In this document: piece after piece, positions 35,952 through 43,766 of the stretch
How the letters are laid out: every line of letters starts with the position of its first letter
Position numbering within the stretch: the first letter of the stretch is position 1
DNA from: Spirochaetales bacterium
GTDB lineage: Bacteria; Spirochaetota; Spirochaetia; Treponematales; Treponemataceae
Direction: 5' to 3'
Length of the DNA: 64,000 bases
NCBI GenBank assembly: GCA_030540405.1
Contig: JAUNWH010000001.1
Span: 1 to 64,000, forward strand
Position numbers and translations under genes: made by a program
The notes under the pieces: model-generated
The model's database searches: none
Told to the model about the DNA's origin: nothing
The model's input: only the letters and a program-made list of their open reading frames with translations

Positions 35952-37226
35952 ATGAAGACTGTTAATAATTTTGTTTTGCCTGGACATCCGATGTTTCAGG
36001 ATTCTGTGAGAGCTTTTTTGCCGAGGAAAGTTGTAATTCCATTCAGGCAGTCAAGCGAGGCAGAATATTCCTGCGGATTTCAGCCCGGCGACATTGTAAG
36101 AGAAGGCCAGATAATTGCTTCTCCAAAAAATTTTGCGGAAGGCGCGAACATTCATTCTTCCGTTCCAGGTAAAATAGTTTCGATTTTTAGATGCACGCTT
36201 CCTGATGGAACTTTGGGAAATGCGGCGGAAATTTCTACAGACGGATCGTTTTCGTATCTTGGAAAAAAGCTTCCTTCTGTTGACTGGAATTTTTTGAATG
36301 CAGAAACTTTGCTTGAAGAATTTAAAGTGAAGGGAATTGTAAATACATTCAGCAAAAAAACGGAATCACTTTGCGCCCAGATAACTCGCGGAAATCTTGT
36401 AAAAGAGCGTTTTGTAATCGTCAGAATGTTTGATGAAGACCCAAGCCGATTTACAGACAGTTTCATTGCAAAGAAATTTACTTCGGAAGTTGTTCAGGGA
36501 GCGTTGATTTGCTGCAAGGCTTTTAGCGCAAAAGGAATTGTTTTTGTTTTGCCAAAGAAATCTGACATTGAAATTTCTTCGGAGCTTTTAGGCAATGTTT
36601 CTTTTTTATGCGTAAATACCGACACAGAAAAATATCCTTGCGGCTTTATGCAGAATTTGCTTAGAACAATTCGCAAAGTTTCCAAGAATTCAGAATTTGC
36701 AAAAGTAAACAGCAAGTGCCTTTTCTTAGATCCTGAAACTGCGCTTTCCGTTTTTGAAGCCGTTGTAAAAGGAATTCCTGTTATTGAGCGTTATGTCCAT
36801 GTGTACGGAAACTGCTTGAAATCTGTTGGAATGCTCAAGGCAAGAATCGGAGCTTCAATAAAAACTCTTGTGGAGCAATGCGGTGGATTTAAAGTTTCTC
36901 CTTCAAAAATTGTTGTAAACGGAATGATTACAGGAATGGCGGCTTCAACTTTGGATATTCCGATTACAAAATCTATAAAGTCTTTGGAATTTGTTCCTGC
37001 CACGGAGCTTTGCATTCAAGATGAAAAAAACTGCATAAGATGCGGAAAGTGCAGAAATGTCTGCCCGGAAGGAATTTCGCCGGATTTGCTTTACAAGCAT
37101 CTTGTTGAAAACTATCATCTTCCAAAAGAACTTTGCGCTACAAGTTTGCTTTGTTCCAATTGTTCGGTCTGCAACAGTGTTTGTCCTTCGCGCCTGCCTT
37201 TGAGCCAGACAATAGCTTTGCTATAA
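35952..37226 (+). CDS. RnfC-like subunit without the glycine-rich FMN/NADH motif
   Basis: The 424-residue protein has the RnfC layout: an N-terminal biotinyl-like domain (GDIVREGQIIASP), a central domain and two C-terminal [4Fe-4S] motifs (Cys361, 364, 367, 371 and Cys401, 404, 407, 411). Canonical RnfC has a GxGGAGFPT motif for FMN/NADH after the first domain; here residues 128-140 read GIVNTFSKKTESL. It is therefore RnfC-like in shape and Fe-S content but may not oxidise NADH. It starts the C-D-G-E-A-B order typical of rnf operons. Confidence 0.78.
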   Translation: MKTVNNFVLPGHPMFQDSVRAFLPRKVVIPFRQSSEAEYSCGFQPGDIVREGQIIASPKNFAEGANIHSSVPGKIVSIFRCTLPDGTLGNAAEISTDGSFSYLGKKLPSVDWNFLNAETLLEEFKVKGIVNTFSKKTESLCAQITRGNLVKERFVIVRMFDEDPSRFTDSFIAKKFTSEVVQGALICCKAFSAKGIVFVLPKKSDIEISSELLGNVSFLCVNTDTEKYPCGFMQNLLRTIRKVSKNSEFAKVNSKCLFLDPETALSVFEAVVKGIPVIERYVHVYGNCLKSVGMLKARIGASIKTLVEQCGGFKVSPSKIVVNGMITGMAASTLDIPITKSIKSLEFVPATELCIQDEKNCIRCGKCRNVCPEGISPDLLYKHLVENYHLPKELCATSLLCSNCSVCNSVCPSRLPLSQTIALL

Positions 37227-37236
37227 GGAAAAAAAA

Positions 37237-38313
37237 ATGACAAATATAGAGTTGAAAAAACATTGTACAAAAATAACATTGAATCCGTTTGCAAGCGCAT
37301 CTTATTCACTTGGAACAATTTCATTTGTGATGATTGCGCTTCTTCTTGTGCAAGTCGCTATGCTGGCATTTTCAAAAAGCTTAGAATCTCTTGTTGTGCT
37401 TTTGTTTGCATTGCTGGCTTCGGTTTGCGCGGAAGCTGCTTTTTATTTTTCTAAGCGGACTGAAAAACATACTTGGAGAATTTCTGTAATACAAGGCTTG
37501 ATTGCAGGACTTTTGATTCCTTCGGTTTATCCAGTCTATGCTGTTTTTGCTGTTGTGTTTTTTACATTGCTTCTTGGAAAATTTGTATTTGGAAACTTTG
37601 CTTCGTCTTGGGCTAACCTTGTTGCGCTCTGTATCGTTATTTTATATTTTCTGAATCCTTCTGCGTTTCCTCCGTTTGCTGTTTCTGCGCAGGAGCTTCA
37701 GGCAAGAAATGCGGCGCTTTCTCTGATTCAAAACGGAACAGTTCCTTTGCTTGAACTGGATTCTTCCATCACAGAATTTTTGAATAGCTACGTATTTAAG
37801 TTTTTTGGAATTTCAATTCCAGAAGGATATGTAAGCTTGTTTTGGGACAATGGCTCTGTGATTCCGGCTTTTAGATTCAACTTTATAACTTTAGTTTCTT
37901 CTATTATATTGATTTCATTTGACATGGTGGATTACGTTGTTCCTGCGGTTTTCCTTTTTTTCTATTCATTTTTGGTTAGATTTTTACTTCCGTTTTTTAT
38001 TGGCGGAATTCCGTTTCAAGGCGACATCTTGCTTGCTCTTCTTACAAGCGGAACTTTGTTTTGTACGCTTTACCTTTTGCAATGGTACGGAACTTTGCCA
38101 ATGACTTTGTGGGGAAAAATTCTTTACGGAGCTTTTGCCGGGCTGATTGGCTTTCTTATAATCGGAAGCGGAACTTCTTCTGCAGGCTATGTTTTTTTGA
38201 TTCTTGTTATAAATTTGCTTTCTCCTGTGATTCAATTTTTTGAAGATAAAAAACTGTACGAAAATGTCTCCAAAAAACTTGTTCCGCGCCTAAAGGAAAT
38301 CAGCGAGGTTTAA
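37237..38313 (+). CDS. RnfD-like membrane subunit lacking the flavinylation motif
   Basis: The 358-residue protein has about nine membrane segments and the RnfD C-terminal pattern (LPMTLWGKILYGAFAGLIG and ILVINLLSPVIQ). RnfD carries FMN on a threonine in an SGAT-PL motif; the aligned segment here is NGTVPL (residues 166-171), with Val in place of Thr. No other SGAT-like motif is seen. It starts 10 bases after the RnfC-like gene. Similarity is clear by position and topology and weak by residue. Confidence 0.72.
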   Translation: MTNIELKKHCTKITLNPFASASYSLGTISFVMIALLLVQVAMLAFSKSLESLVVLLFALLASVCAEAAFYFSKRTEKHTWRISVIQGLIAGLLIPSVYPVYAVFAVVFFTLLLGKFVFGNFASSWANLVALCIVILYFLNPSAFPPFAVSAQELQARNAALSLIQNGTVPLLELDSSITEFLNSYVFKFFGISIPEGYVSLFWDNGSVIPAFRFNFITLVSSIILISFDMVDYVVPAVFLFFYSFLVRFLLPFFIGGIPFQGDILLALLTSGTLFCTLYLLQWYGTLPMTLWGKILYGAFAGLIGFLIIGSGTSSAGYVFLILVINLLSPVIQFFEDKKLYENVSKKLVPRLKEISEV

Positions 38314-38314
38314 A

Positions 38315-38818
38315 ATGCTTGAAGATGAGATTGAAACTGTAGACAATGAAAAAAAACTTTTTTATAAAACGCTTCTTATAAAGTGCGGAATTTTCTGCGG
38401 AATCCTTGCAGTTTTTTTTGCAATTTTGGTTGTCTTCACTTTGCTTGGAAGAAATTCCTGGAAGAACGGACTGAAAAAAGAAACTGCGCAAGTTTTAAAA
38501 GATAACGGTATTGAAAACATTCAGCTTGGAAAATGGGTGAAAATAAAAACTGCGCTTACAGTTTCGGCTTCTGTGTATGAAGCGTTTTCTGAAAATACTG
38601 AAAATGAAATGTATGCTGTGATTATCCGTGTTCCAACTTTGTATGGGCCAGTTCCTGCTGTTTTCATTTATTCAAATAAAAACGGAGCGCAGTTTATTGG
38701 TTTTTCACACATTGCAGGAAAAACAAATTCTCATATAAAAGCGAATTCAGAAAATTCTCAAATTGAATACTGGAAAAATAAAATACCAGCGATTATAAAT
38801 ACAAAATTTTCCCGCTGA
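38315..38818 (+). CDS. RnfG-like small protein lacking the SGAT flavin site
   Basis: The 167-residue protein has one N-terminal membrane anchor (residues about 20-45) and a periplasmic domain with TLYGPVPAVFIYSNKNGAQFIGF, reminiscent of the RnfG core GYGGPIKVMVGID. RnfG normally binds FMN through a threonine in an SGAT motif near its C-terminus; none is present. The assignment rests on position between D and E and the single anchor. It is shorter than most RnfG (about 200 residues). Confidence 0.6.
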   Translation: MLEDEIETVDNEKKLFYKTLLIKCGIFCGILAVFFAILVVFTLLGRNSWKNGLKKETAQVLKDNGIENIQLGKWVKIKTALTVSASVYEAFSENTENEMYAVIIRVPTLYGPVPAVFIYSNKNGAQFIGFSHIAGKTNSHIKANSENSQIEYWKNKIPAIINTKFSR

Positions 38819-38845
38819 ATTTTACTGCTTTTTTGGAAGGTTAAA

Positions 38846-39460
38846 ATGAAAAAAAACGAGCTTTATATTTATATACCGCTTTCATTTGCGCTTCTTCTTC
38901 CTATTCCTGGAAGATTTGCTTATGGACTGATTATGGTTTTTCTGCTTTATCTTATGTCTGTTTGCGGAATTCTTTTTAAGAAGTTTGCCGTTAAATTTTT
39001 TAATGCGGAGCTTCACAATGTGATTGTAACAATTATGCTTGTTTCTCTTTGTATTCTTGTCCGCCAGCTTGTGATAATTTTTTCGCCTCTGACTGCATTT
39101 GTTTTAGGAATTGCTTTTTTTATGCCGGCTTTTACTTCCTTTATTCTTGGAAACTTATATTCTTCTTCTGATTTGCCGGTTCTTTTTGAATTGAAAAATG
39201 TCCTTGTAAAGTGCAGTTTCTTTTGTGTTTTTGCGCTTGTGTTTTTCTTTATAAGAGATGTCTTTGGATACGGAACAATTTCTTTTCCTTCATCGAATGG
39301 AATTTTTGAAATTCAGATTTTCAGCGCGGAAAATAAAATTTTGCCTTTTTCATTTTTAGCTTCAATTCCTGGAGCAGTTGTCCTTTTGCTTTTATTCAAC
39401 ACATTGTTTTTCAAAATAATTTCGGCTTTTGAAATCATAGAAACTTCACAGGTGGACTAA
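38846..39460 (+). CDS. RnfE-like integral membrane protein without Fe-S cysteines
   Basis: The 204-residue protein has about six membrane segments. Its SPLTAFVLGIAFFMPAFTSFILG segment aligns to the RnfE/NqrD YKSLGIFIPLIVVNCIILG, but the NC cysteine is replaced. The early LGIC-type cysteine is absent too. In known Rnf these two cysteines hold a membrane [2Fe-2S] cluster with RnfA. Its place in the operon supports the call. Confidence 0.65.
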   Translation: MKKNELYIYIPLSFALLLPIPGRFAYGLIMVFLLYLMSVCGILFKKFAVKFFNAELHNVIVTIMLVSLCILVRQLVIIFSPLTAFVLGIAFFMPAFTSFILGNLYSSSDLPVLFELKNVLVKCSFFCVFALVFFFIRDVFGYGTISFPSSNGIFEIQIFSAENKILPFSFLASIPGAVVLLLLFNTLFFKIISAFEIIETSQVD

Positions 39461-39461
39461 A

Positions 39462-40022
39462 ATGTTTTCAGTATTTTTCTATTATATTTCTTATGCGTCT
39501 GTAGTTTTAGTTTATGGAATTGGAATGGAGCGGGCAGTTTTCCTTTCTGGAAATAAAAATCCGCTTTGGCTAAAAGCTATAAAAATGCTTATAACGGCAA
39601 GTTCTGTTTCTGCCTTGTCTTATCTTTTTGTAAATTCACTTTTAGTTCCCGCTGAGCTTTCAGAACTTTATCCATTTGCGGTTCTCTTGATTTTTATTCC
39701 TGTGTCAGTTTTTATAGAAGCGATTGTCAGGATAACCACAAAAATCAGCGCAGTTGAATTTTCTATTTCTCTTCTGTTTATTTTTGTCAGTCTTACAGAA
39801 AGCGCATCTCTTGCTGAATGCGTTTTTATAACTTGCATTTGTGTGTTTTCATTTTTTATTTTTATACCTTTTGTTTATTCTCTTTGCAGAAAATTTGATC
39901 TTTACGGCGGAAGAACTGAAAGCTCAAGAAATAATTTTATTCTTGCAAGCATTGCGATTATCATGCTGATTCTTTTGTGCTGGAATGTTTCATGGTTGAA
40001 TAAAGGAGTTTTTCAATGGTAG
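39462..40022 (+). CDS. RnfA-like integral membrane protein without Fe-S cysteines
   Basis: The 186-residue protein has about six membrane segments. LLVPAELSELYPFAVLLIFIPVSVFIEAIVR aligns convincingly with the RnfA/NqrE LLVPLGLEYLRTLVFILVIA...QFVEMVIRK region. The RFLGIC cysteine is replaced by VYGIGMER and the TNC cysteine by FIFVS. Start and stop are nearly abutted to both neighbours, and it overlaps the RnfB-like gene by 7 bases. Confidence 0.68.
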   Translation: MFSVFFYYISYASVVLVYGIGMERAVFLSGNKNPLWLKAIKMLITASSVSALSYLFVNSLLVPAELSELYPFAVLLIFIPVSVFIEAIVRITTKISAVEFSISLLFIFVSLTESASLAECVFITCICVFSFFIFIPFVYSLCRKFDLYGGRTESSRNNFILASIAIIMLILLCWNVSWLNKGVFQW

Positions 40023-40618
40023 CGGCGATTCTTTTTGGACTTCTTTTTATAATTGTTGTTTCTTTTGTCTGCGTTTTTATTTTTTATATATTGTCTCCTT
40101 CACTAAAAAAACAGGAAATTCCTTTTGAGAATTCTTTGATTTCAGAAACAGAACTTTTGGAAAAATCTAGCTTTGAAGAATTTCCAGCGGCTACAGAAAA
40201 TAAAGCTATTGTATTATGTTCTCCTGAAAAAAAATGCGTTGAAAAAAGAATTGATTATAACGGTCCTAAAAACTGCGCTTTGTTTTTTTCTACTTTTGAC
40301 ACAGAATACAATTGCAAGTTTATTTGCGCAGGATTTGGAGACTGTATAAAATTTTGTCCGCGCGGCGCATTGTCTATAAAAAACAAGACAGCTGTTGTAA
40401 GCAGTCTTTGCAACGGCTGCGGAAAGTGCATTGATTCTTGTCCGCATAAAATTATAAAGCTGATTCCTGCCGCAACTAAAAAAGCTGCATTTTGCAATTC
40501 ACCTTTTTCTGAAAAAACGGAATGCTCGGAATTTCTTGCTGAAAAAGAAATTTTGCCTTTGGATAAGAGAGGCTTTAAATTCTGGAAAAAGTGCTATACA
40601 ATATTCTGCAAAAGGTAA
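40016..40618 (+). CDS. RnfB-like subunit with two [4Fe-4S] motifs but no Fes domain
   Basis: The 200-residue protein has one N-terminal membrane segment (residues 1-27), a cysteine-free linker, then a ferredoxin-like region matching RnfB: Cys100, 104, 110, 114 in CKFICAGFGDCIKFCP and Cys132, 135, 138, 142 in CNGCGKCIDSCP. RnfB normally also has a CxxCGxxGC-type first cluster between anchor and ferredoxin part; it is missing. GFGDC is a conserved RnfB sequence. The subunit could still pass electrons from ferredoxin to a partner. Confidence 0.78.
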   Translation: MVAAILFGLLFIIVVSFVCVFIFYILSPSLKKQEIPFENSLISETELLEKSSFEEFPAATENKAIVLCSPEKKCVEKRIDYNGPKNCALFFSTFDTEYNCKFICAGFGDCIKFCPRGALSIKNKTAVVSSLCNGCGKCIDSCPHKIIKLIPAATKKAAFCNSPFSEKTECSEFLAEKEILPLDKRGFKFWKKCYTIFCKR

Positions 40619-40627
40619 GCCGCTTTA

Positions 40628-42595
40628 ATGAAGAGTAAATTCTGTCTTGTTTTAAATGCTGATTTAGAAAGTTCTGATGAAACTGTTTTGCTTGAAAAAA
40701 ACTATCAGAATGTTTTTAAACCATTGCTTTCATTTTTATATTCTCATAAAGACTTCTTTCTTACTATTGGATTTTCAGGACCGCAGCTTGCACATTATGA
40801 AAAAAAACACCCGGAATCAATAGAGCTTCTTCATGAACTTTCCTCTAAAAGGCAGATTGAAATAATCGGTGGCGGATATTATTCTCCGATTTTTCCTTTG
40901 CTTTTGCCAATGGACAGAAGCGGCCAGATTGAAAAAATGAATTCGCTTGTCCGCTCTACAATTGGAAAACGTCCGTGCGGAATGACTTTGTTTGGAAGCA
41001 TTTGGGATTCTTGCCTTGTTTCAACTTTTCAGTCATGCGGAATGGAATATATTTTTCTGGACAGTTCTCTTGTTCCAAAAAAACATTTAAAGTGCTGTCC
41101 GCTGATTGCAAGCGAGCAGGGAAGAAGCATAAAAATTTTTCCGTCCTATAAAAATTTAATTCCGCTTGAAAATGAATCTTGCCAAGAATGGACTTCAAGA
41201 ATAAAAACTTTTGCTTCAAAAATTAAGCCTGAACAATTTTCTTTTTTGGATGATCAGTTTTTTGAGCCTGTATTGTCTCTCTGTTTTTCGTTCGAGCAGT
41301 TCGGCACTTTTATGAAATCTCAATGCTTTGATTCTATTTCTGAAAATACAGAATATGTTTCTTTTACAACTCCATATTTGTATTTGAAAAAATCAAAATT
41401 CTTTTCTCCGGCTTATATTCCTGCTGGAATGGACAGCGAAATTTCCAAGTGGAGCTTGATTCCGTTTGAACAGATAGAAAACAAAACTGGATTTCCTCAA
41501 ACAATACATGACTACTTGAATTTGTATTCGCAAAACAAACGGCTTTATGAGCGCATGGTTTATATCAGCATGCTGGTTTCGCAGTGCAAGGGCGGAGACA
41601 AAGTTAGAAAAACTGCATCGTCAGAAATGCTTTGGAAAGCGCAAGATGGAACAAATTATTTGTCGCCAGCATTTGGAGTGCCTTCACCTGCTGAAAAAAG
41701 ACAAAAGGCTTTTCGCGCTTTGAATGAGGCTGAACGTTTGATTCGCGAAGCTGCAAAAATTTTCAGAGAGTCGCTTACTTCTTTTGACTGCAACGGAGAC
41801 GGACTTAACGAATACATTTGTCAGATGGAAAAATACAATGCGGTTGTTTCTTTGCATGGCGGACAAATTTCTGAGCTTAATTTTATAAAGAGCGGAGCTA
41901 ATTATGCTGCAAGTCTTTCCCGGATTAAAAAATTTGATTCTGGAACAGATTTTTATTGCCGCGGATTTTTCTCTGACCATTTGATTGAGCCTGAAAAATT
42001 TGAAAAATATTTGGCAGAGGAATCAATCGAAAACTGTATTTTTTCAAATTCGCAGTTTTCAGAAAAAAAACTTGAATCCAAGCGGAAAGAAATTCAGCTT
42101 GAAGGAAACGGACTTTTTTCTTCCATGAAGCTTCCTGTAAAACTTAGAAAGAATTTCATTTTTTCTTCAAGCGGAATTACAGTTCAGTATATTTTAAAAA
42201 ATGAAAGCCCGATTGAATTGAACGCAGTTTTTGCAGTTGAGCTTAATTTTGCCCAGACCAGTTTTGACAAAAAATTTGAAATGGAAAGCCAGTATTCCAC
42301 TGAAGCTATATTGAATGAAACTCGTCTTCTTTTGCCTGATTCTTTTTATGCCGATGAGGGAGTTTCAATTATTCAAGTAAAAGATTCCGCAGACAAGCGC
42401 ATTTTTGTGATTGAGCCGAATGAAGATTCGGGACTTAGCTGTGCAATGATTGCATTTAAACGCCCTGTTGACGCTCTTGAGCCAAAAGTAACTTCTTCTA
42501 CTTATAAAGTTGCCCTTTTCTGGAATATAAATCTTTCTGCCGGAATGGAAAAAGAAAAGACAATCAACTTGAGTGTTATGCCTCTAAAAAAATGA
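40628..42595 (+). CDS. GH57-like protein (4-alpha-glucanotransferase group), catalytic Glu missing
   Basis: The 655-residue protein matches the length and order of GH57 4-alpha-glucanotransferases: a (beta/alpha)7 barrel with GFSGPQLAHY and EIIGGGYYSPI, then the beta-rich C-terminal domains (GDGLNEYICQMEKYNAVVS, ending in a beta-sandwich). The nucleophile Glu of WLTERVW is replaced: the aligned segment is TLFGSIW with Gly123. The N-terminal HNHQP histidine is absent (LVLNADLE). The DD pair at Asp208-209 remains. It is likely a pseudoenzyme or has changed chemistry. It starts 9 bases after the Rnf-like genes and is probably in the same transcript. Confidence 0.7.
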   Translation: MKSKFCLVLNADLESSDETVLLEKNYQNVFKPLLSFLYSHKDFFLTIGFSGPQLAHYEKKHPESIELLHELSSKRQIEIIGGGYYSPIFPLLLPMDRSGQIEKMNSLVRSTIGKRPCGMTLFGSIWDSCLVSTFQSCGMEYIFLDSSLVPKKHLKCCPLIASEQGRSIKIFPSYKNLIPLENESCQEWTSRIKTFASKIKPEQFSFLDDQFFEPVLSLCFSFEQFGTFMKSQCFDSISENTEYVSFTTPYLYLKKSKFFSPAYIPAGMDSEISKWSLIPFEQIENKTGFPQTIHDYLNLYSQNKRLYERMVYISMLVSQCKGGDKVRKTASSEMLWKAQDGTNYLSPAFGVPSPAEKRQKAFRALNEAERLIREAAKIFRESLTSFDCNGDGLNEYICQMEKYNAVVSLHGGQISELNFIKSGANYAASLSRIKKFDSGTDFYCRGFFSDHLIEPEKFEKYLAEESIENCIFSNSQFSEKKLESKRKEIQLEGNGLFSSMKLPVKLRKNFIFSSSGITVQYILKNESPIELNAVFAVELNFAQTSFDKKFEMESQYSTEAILNETRLLLPDSFYADEGVSIIQVKDSADKRIFVIEPNEDSGLSCAMIAFKRPVDALEPKVTSSTYKVALFWNINLSAGMEKEKTINLSVMPLKK

Positions 42596-42623
42596 TAATA
42601 GCCTGATTTTTAGGTTACTATCA
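42593..42623. terminator. Hairpin spanning two convergent stop codons
   Basis: TGATAATAGCCT (42593-42604) pairs imperfectly with AGGTTACTATCA (42612-42623). It covers the stop of the GH57-like gene and of the FemAB-like gene, but has no T-run. Confidence 0.4.
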
Positions 42624-43748
42624 TCTTCCTGCAAGTTTTTTCTTTAGATTTTTATAGAACCAAGCGCGCAATTTTTCTGCTGTCCTATAAAGCGTGTACC
42701 AGTTTTTCTTTAGAACAACATCAAAGCTTCCAGGTCTGTGAATGAGTTTTCCGCCGAATCCAGTTTTAAAAAGAAACAAGCCGTGCATTGGATGTTTTTT
42801 ATTTTCTTCTGGAGGGCAGCCGTAAAAATCATAAACGGGGCAGCCGAATTTTTTTGCATCGCAGATTGCATTCCATTGAAGCAAGTAAGACGGCATAAAA
42901 TTTCGCTTTATATTTCCTGATGCGCCGTAAAGATAAACTGCTTCTTTTTTACAGAACAAGGTTATTATTCCTGCAAGAACATCTGACTCATGCGTTGCAA
43001 GATAAAGCTTTACAACTGGAGCGTTAGGATTTTCTGCGCTTGAGTTTAGCAAGTCAAGATAGTAATTTTTTTGATGAAATTGAACTCCATCGCGCTCACT
43101 TGTCTGCATGAAAAGCTTAAAAAATTCTTCAAATGCTTTTGAAAAATCAGCGTCCTTTGCAGAATAGGATTTTACTTCAACGCCTTTTTTTGCCGCAAGC
43201 CTTATGTTGTATCTCCATTTGCTTTTCATTTCAGAAAGAATTTTTTCTTCGGATTCCAAAAGTGAAAGCAGAACTGTGTCCGGCGGCTGTATGTCTGTGG
43301 CGGTTTTTTCTATGTAAAAATTTTCTTTCTTAGCTTTATTCTGCTTGAAAAACAATTTTGTATTTGCGACAAAATTATTTCTTTCTTCAAGATTTTCAAA
43401 GTCCAGCGCAGGGTCAAACCTTATGCAGATTGTATTCTGCGGCAGAAACTTAAAGATTTTTTTTGAAATGGATTCAAGTTCATTAAAAAAATTCTGACTA
43501 AGATTTTCTTCATTGCTGGAAAATTCCGGAGACATTGGAATATAGGCTATGCTGAATTTTTTTATTTTCAAGCTGAACGAGCGCACAAGAACTGAAAGGC
43601 ATTTTTCATTTTCCTTGCATTCTTTAAAGGAGGCAACTTTGGAAGTATTTTCTCCATCAAAGATAAAGAAATATGTTTTCCAGCCATGTCTGCCTTTAAA
43701 GTTTGCCCAAAATTCAGTTTGTAAAAAACGTTGCTCCTGATTCTGCAT
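42621..43748 (-). CDS. FemAB/FemX-type aminoacyltransferase
   Basis: The 375-residue protein has the FemABX two-GNAT-domain layout. It opens with LQTEFWANFKGRHGWK and carries SKWRYNIRLAAKKGVEV near residue 170, LFCKKEAVYLYGASGN and the late PVYDFYGCPP motif. Family members transfer amino acids from aminoacyl-tRNA onto the peptidoglycan stem peptide or, in other groups, modify proteins or sugars. It begins 18 bases after metG on the same strand. The donor amino acid is unknown. Confidence 0.82.
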   Translation of the reverse strand: MQNQEQRFLQTEFWANFKGRHGWKTYFFIFDGENTSKVASFKECKENEKCLSVLVRSFSLKIKKFSIAYIPMSPEFSSNEENLSQNFFNELESISKKIFKFLPQNTICIRFDPALDFENLEERNNFVANTKLFFKQNKAKKENFYIEKTATDIQPPDTVLLSLLESEEKILSEMKSKWRYNIRLAAKKGVEVKSYSAKDADFSKAFEEFFKLFMQTSERDGVQFHQKNYYLDLLNSSAENPNAPVVKLYLATHESDVLAGIITLFCKKEAVYLYGASGNIKRNFMPSYLLQWNAICDAKKFGCPVYDFYGCPPEENKKHPMHGLFLFKTGFGGKLIHRPGSFDVVLKKNWYTLYRTAEKLRAWFYKNLKKKLAGR

Positions 43749-43766
43749 TTTGCTTTTTTCCGGTTT

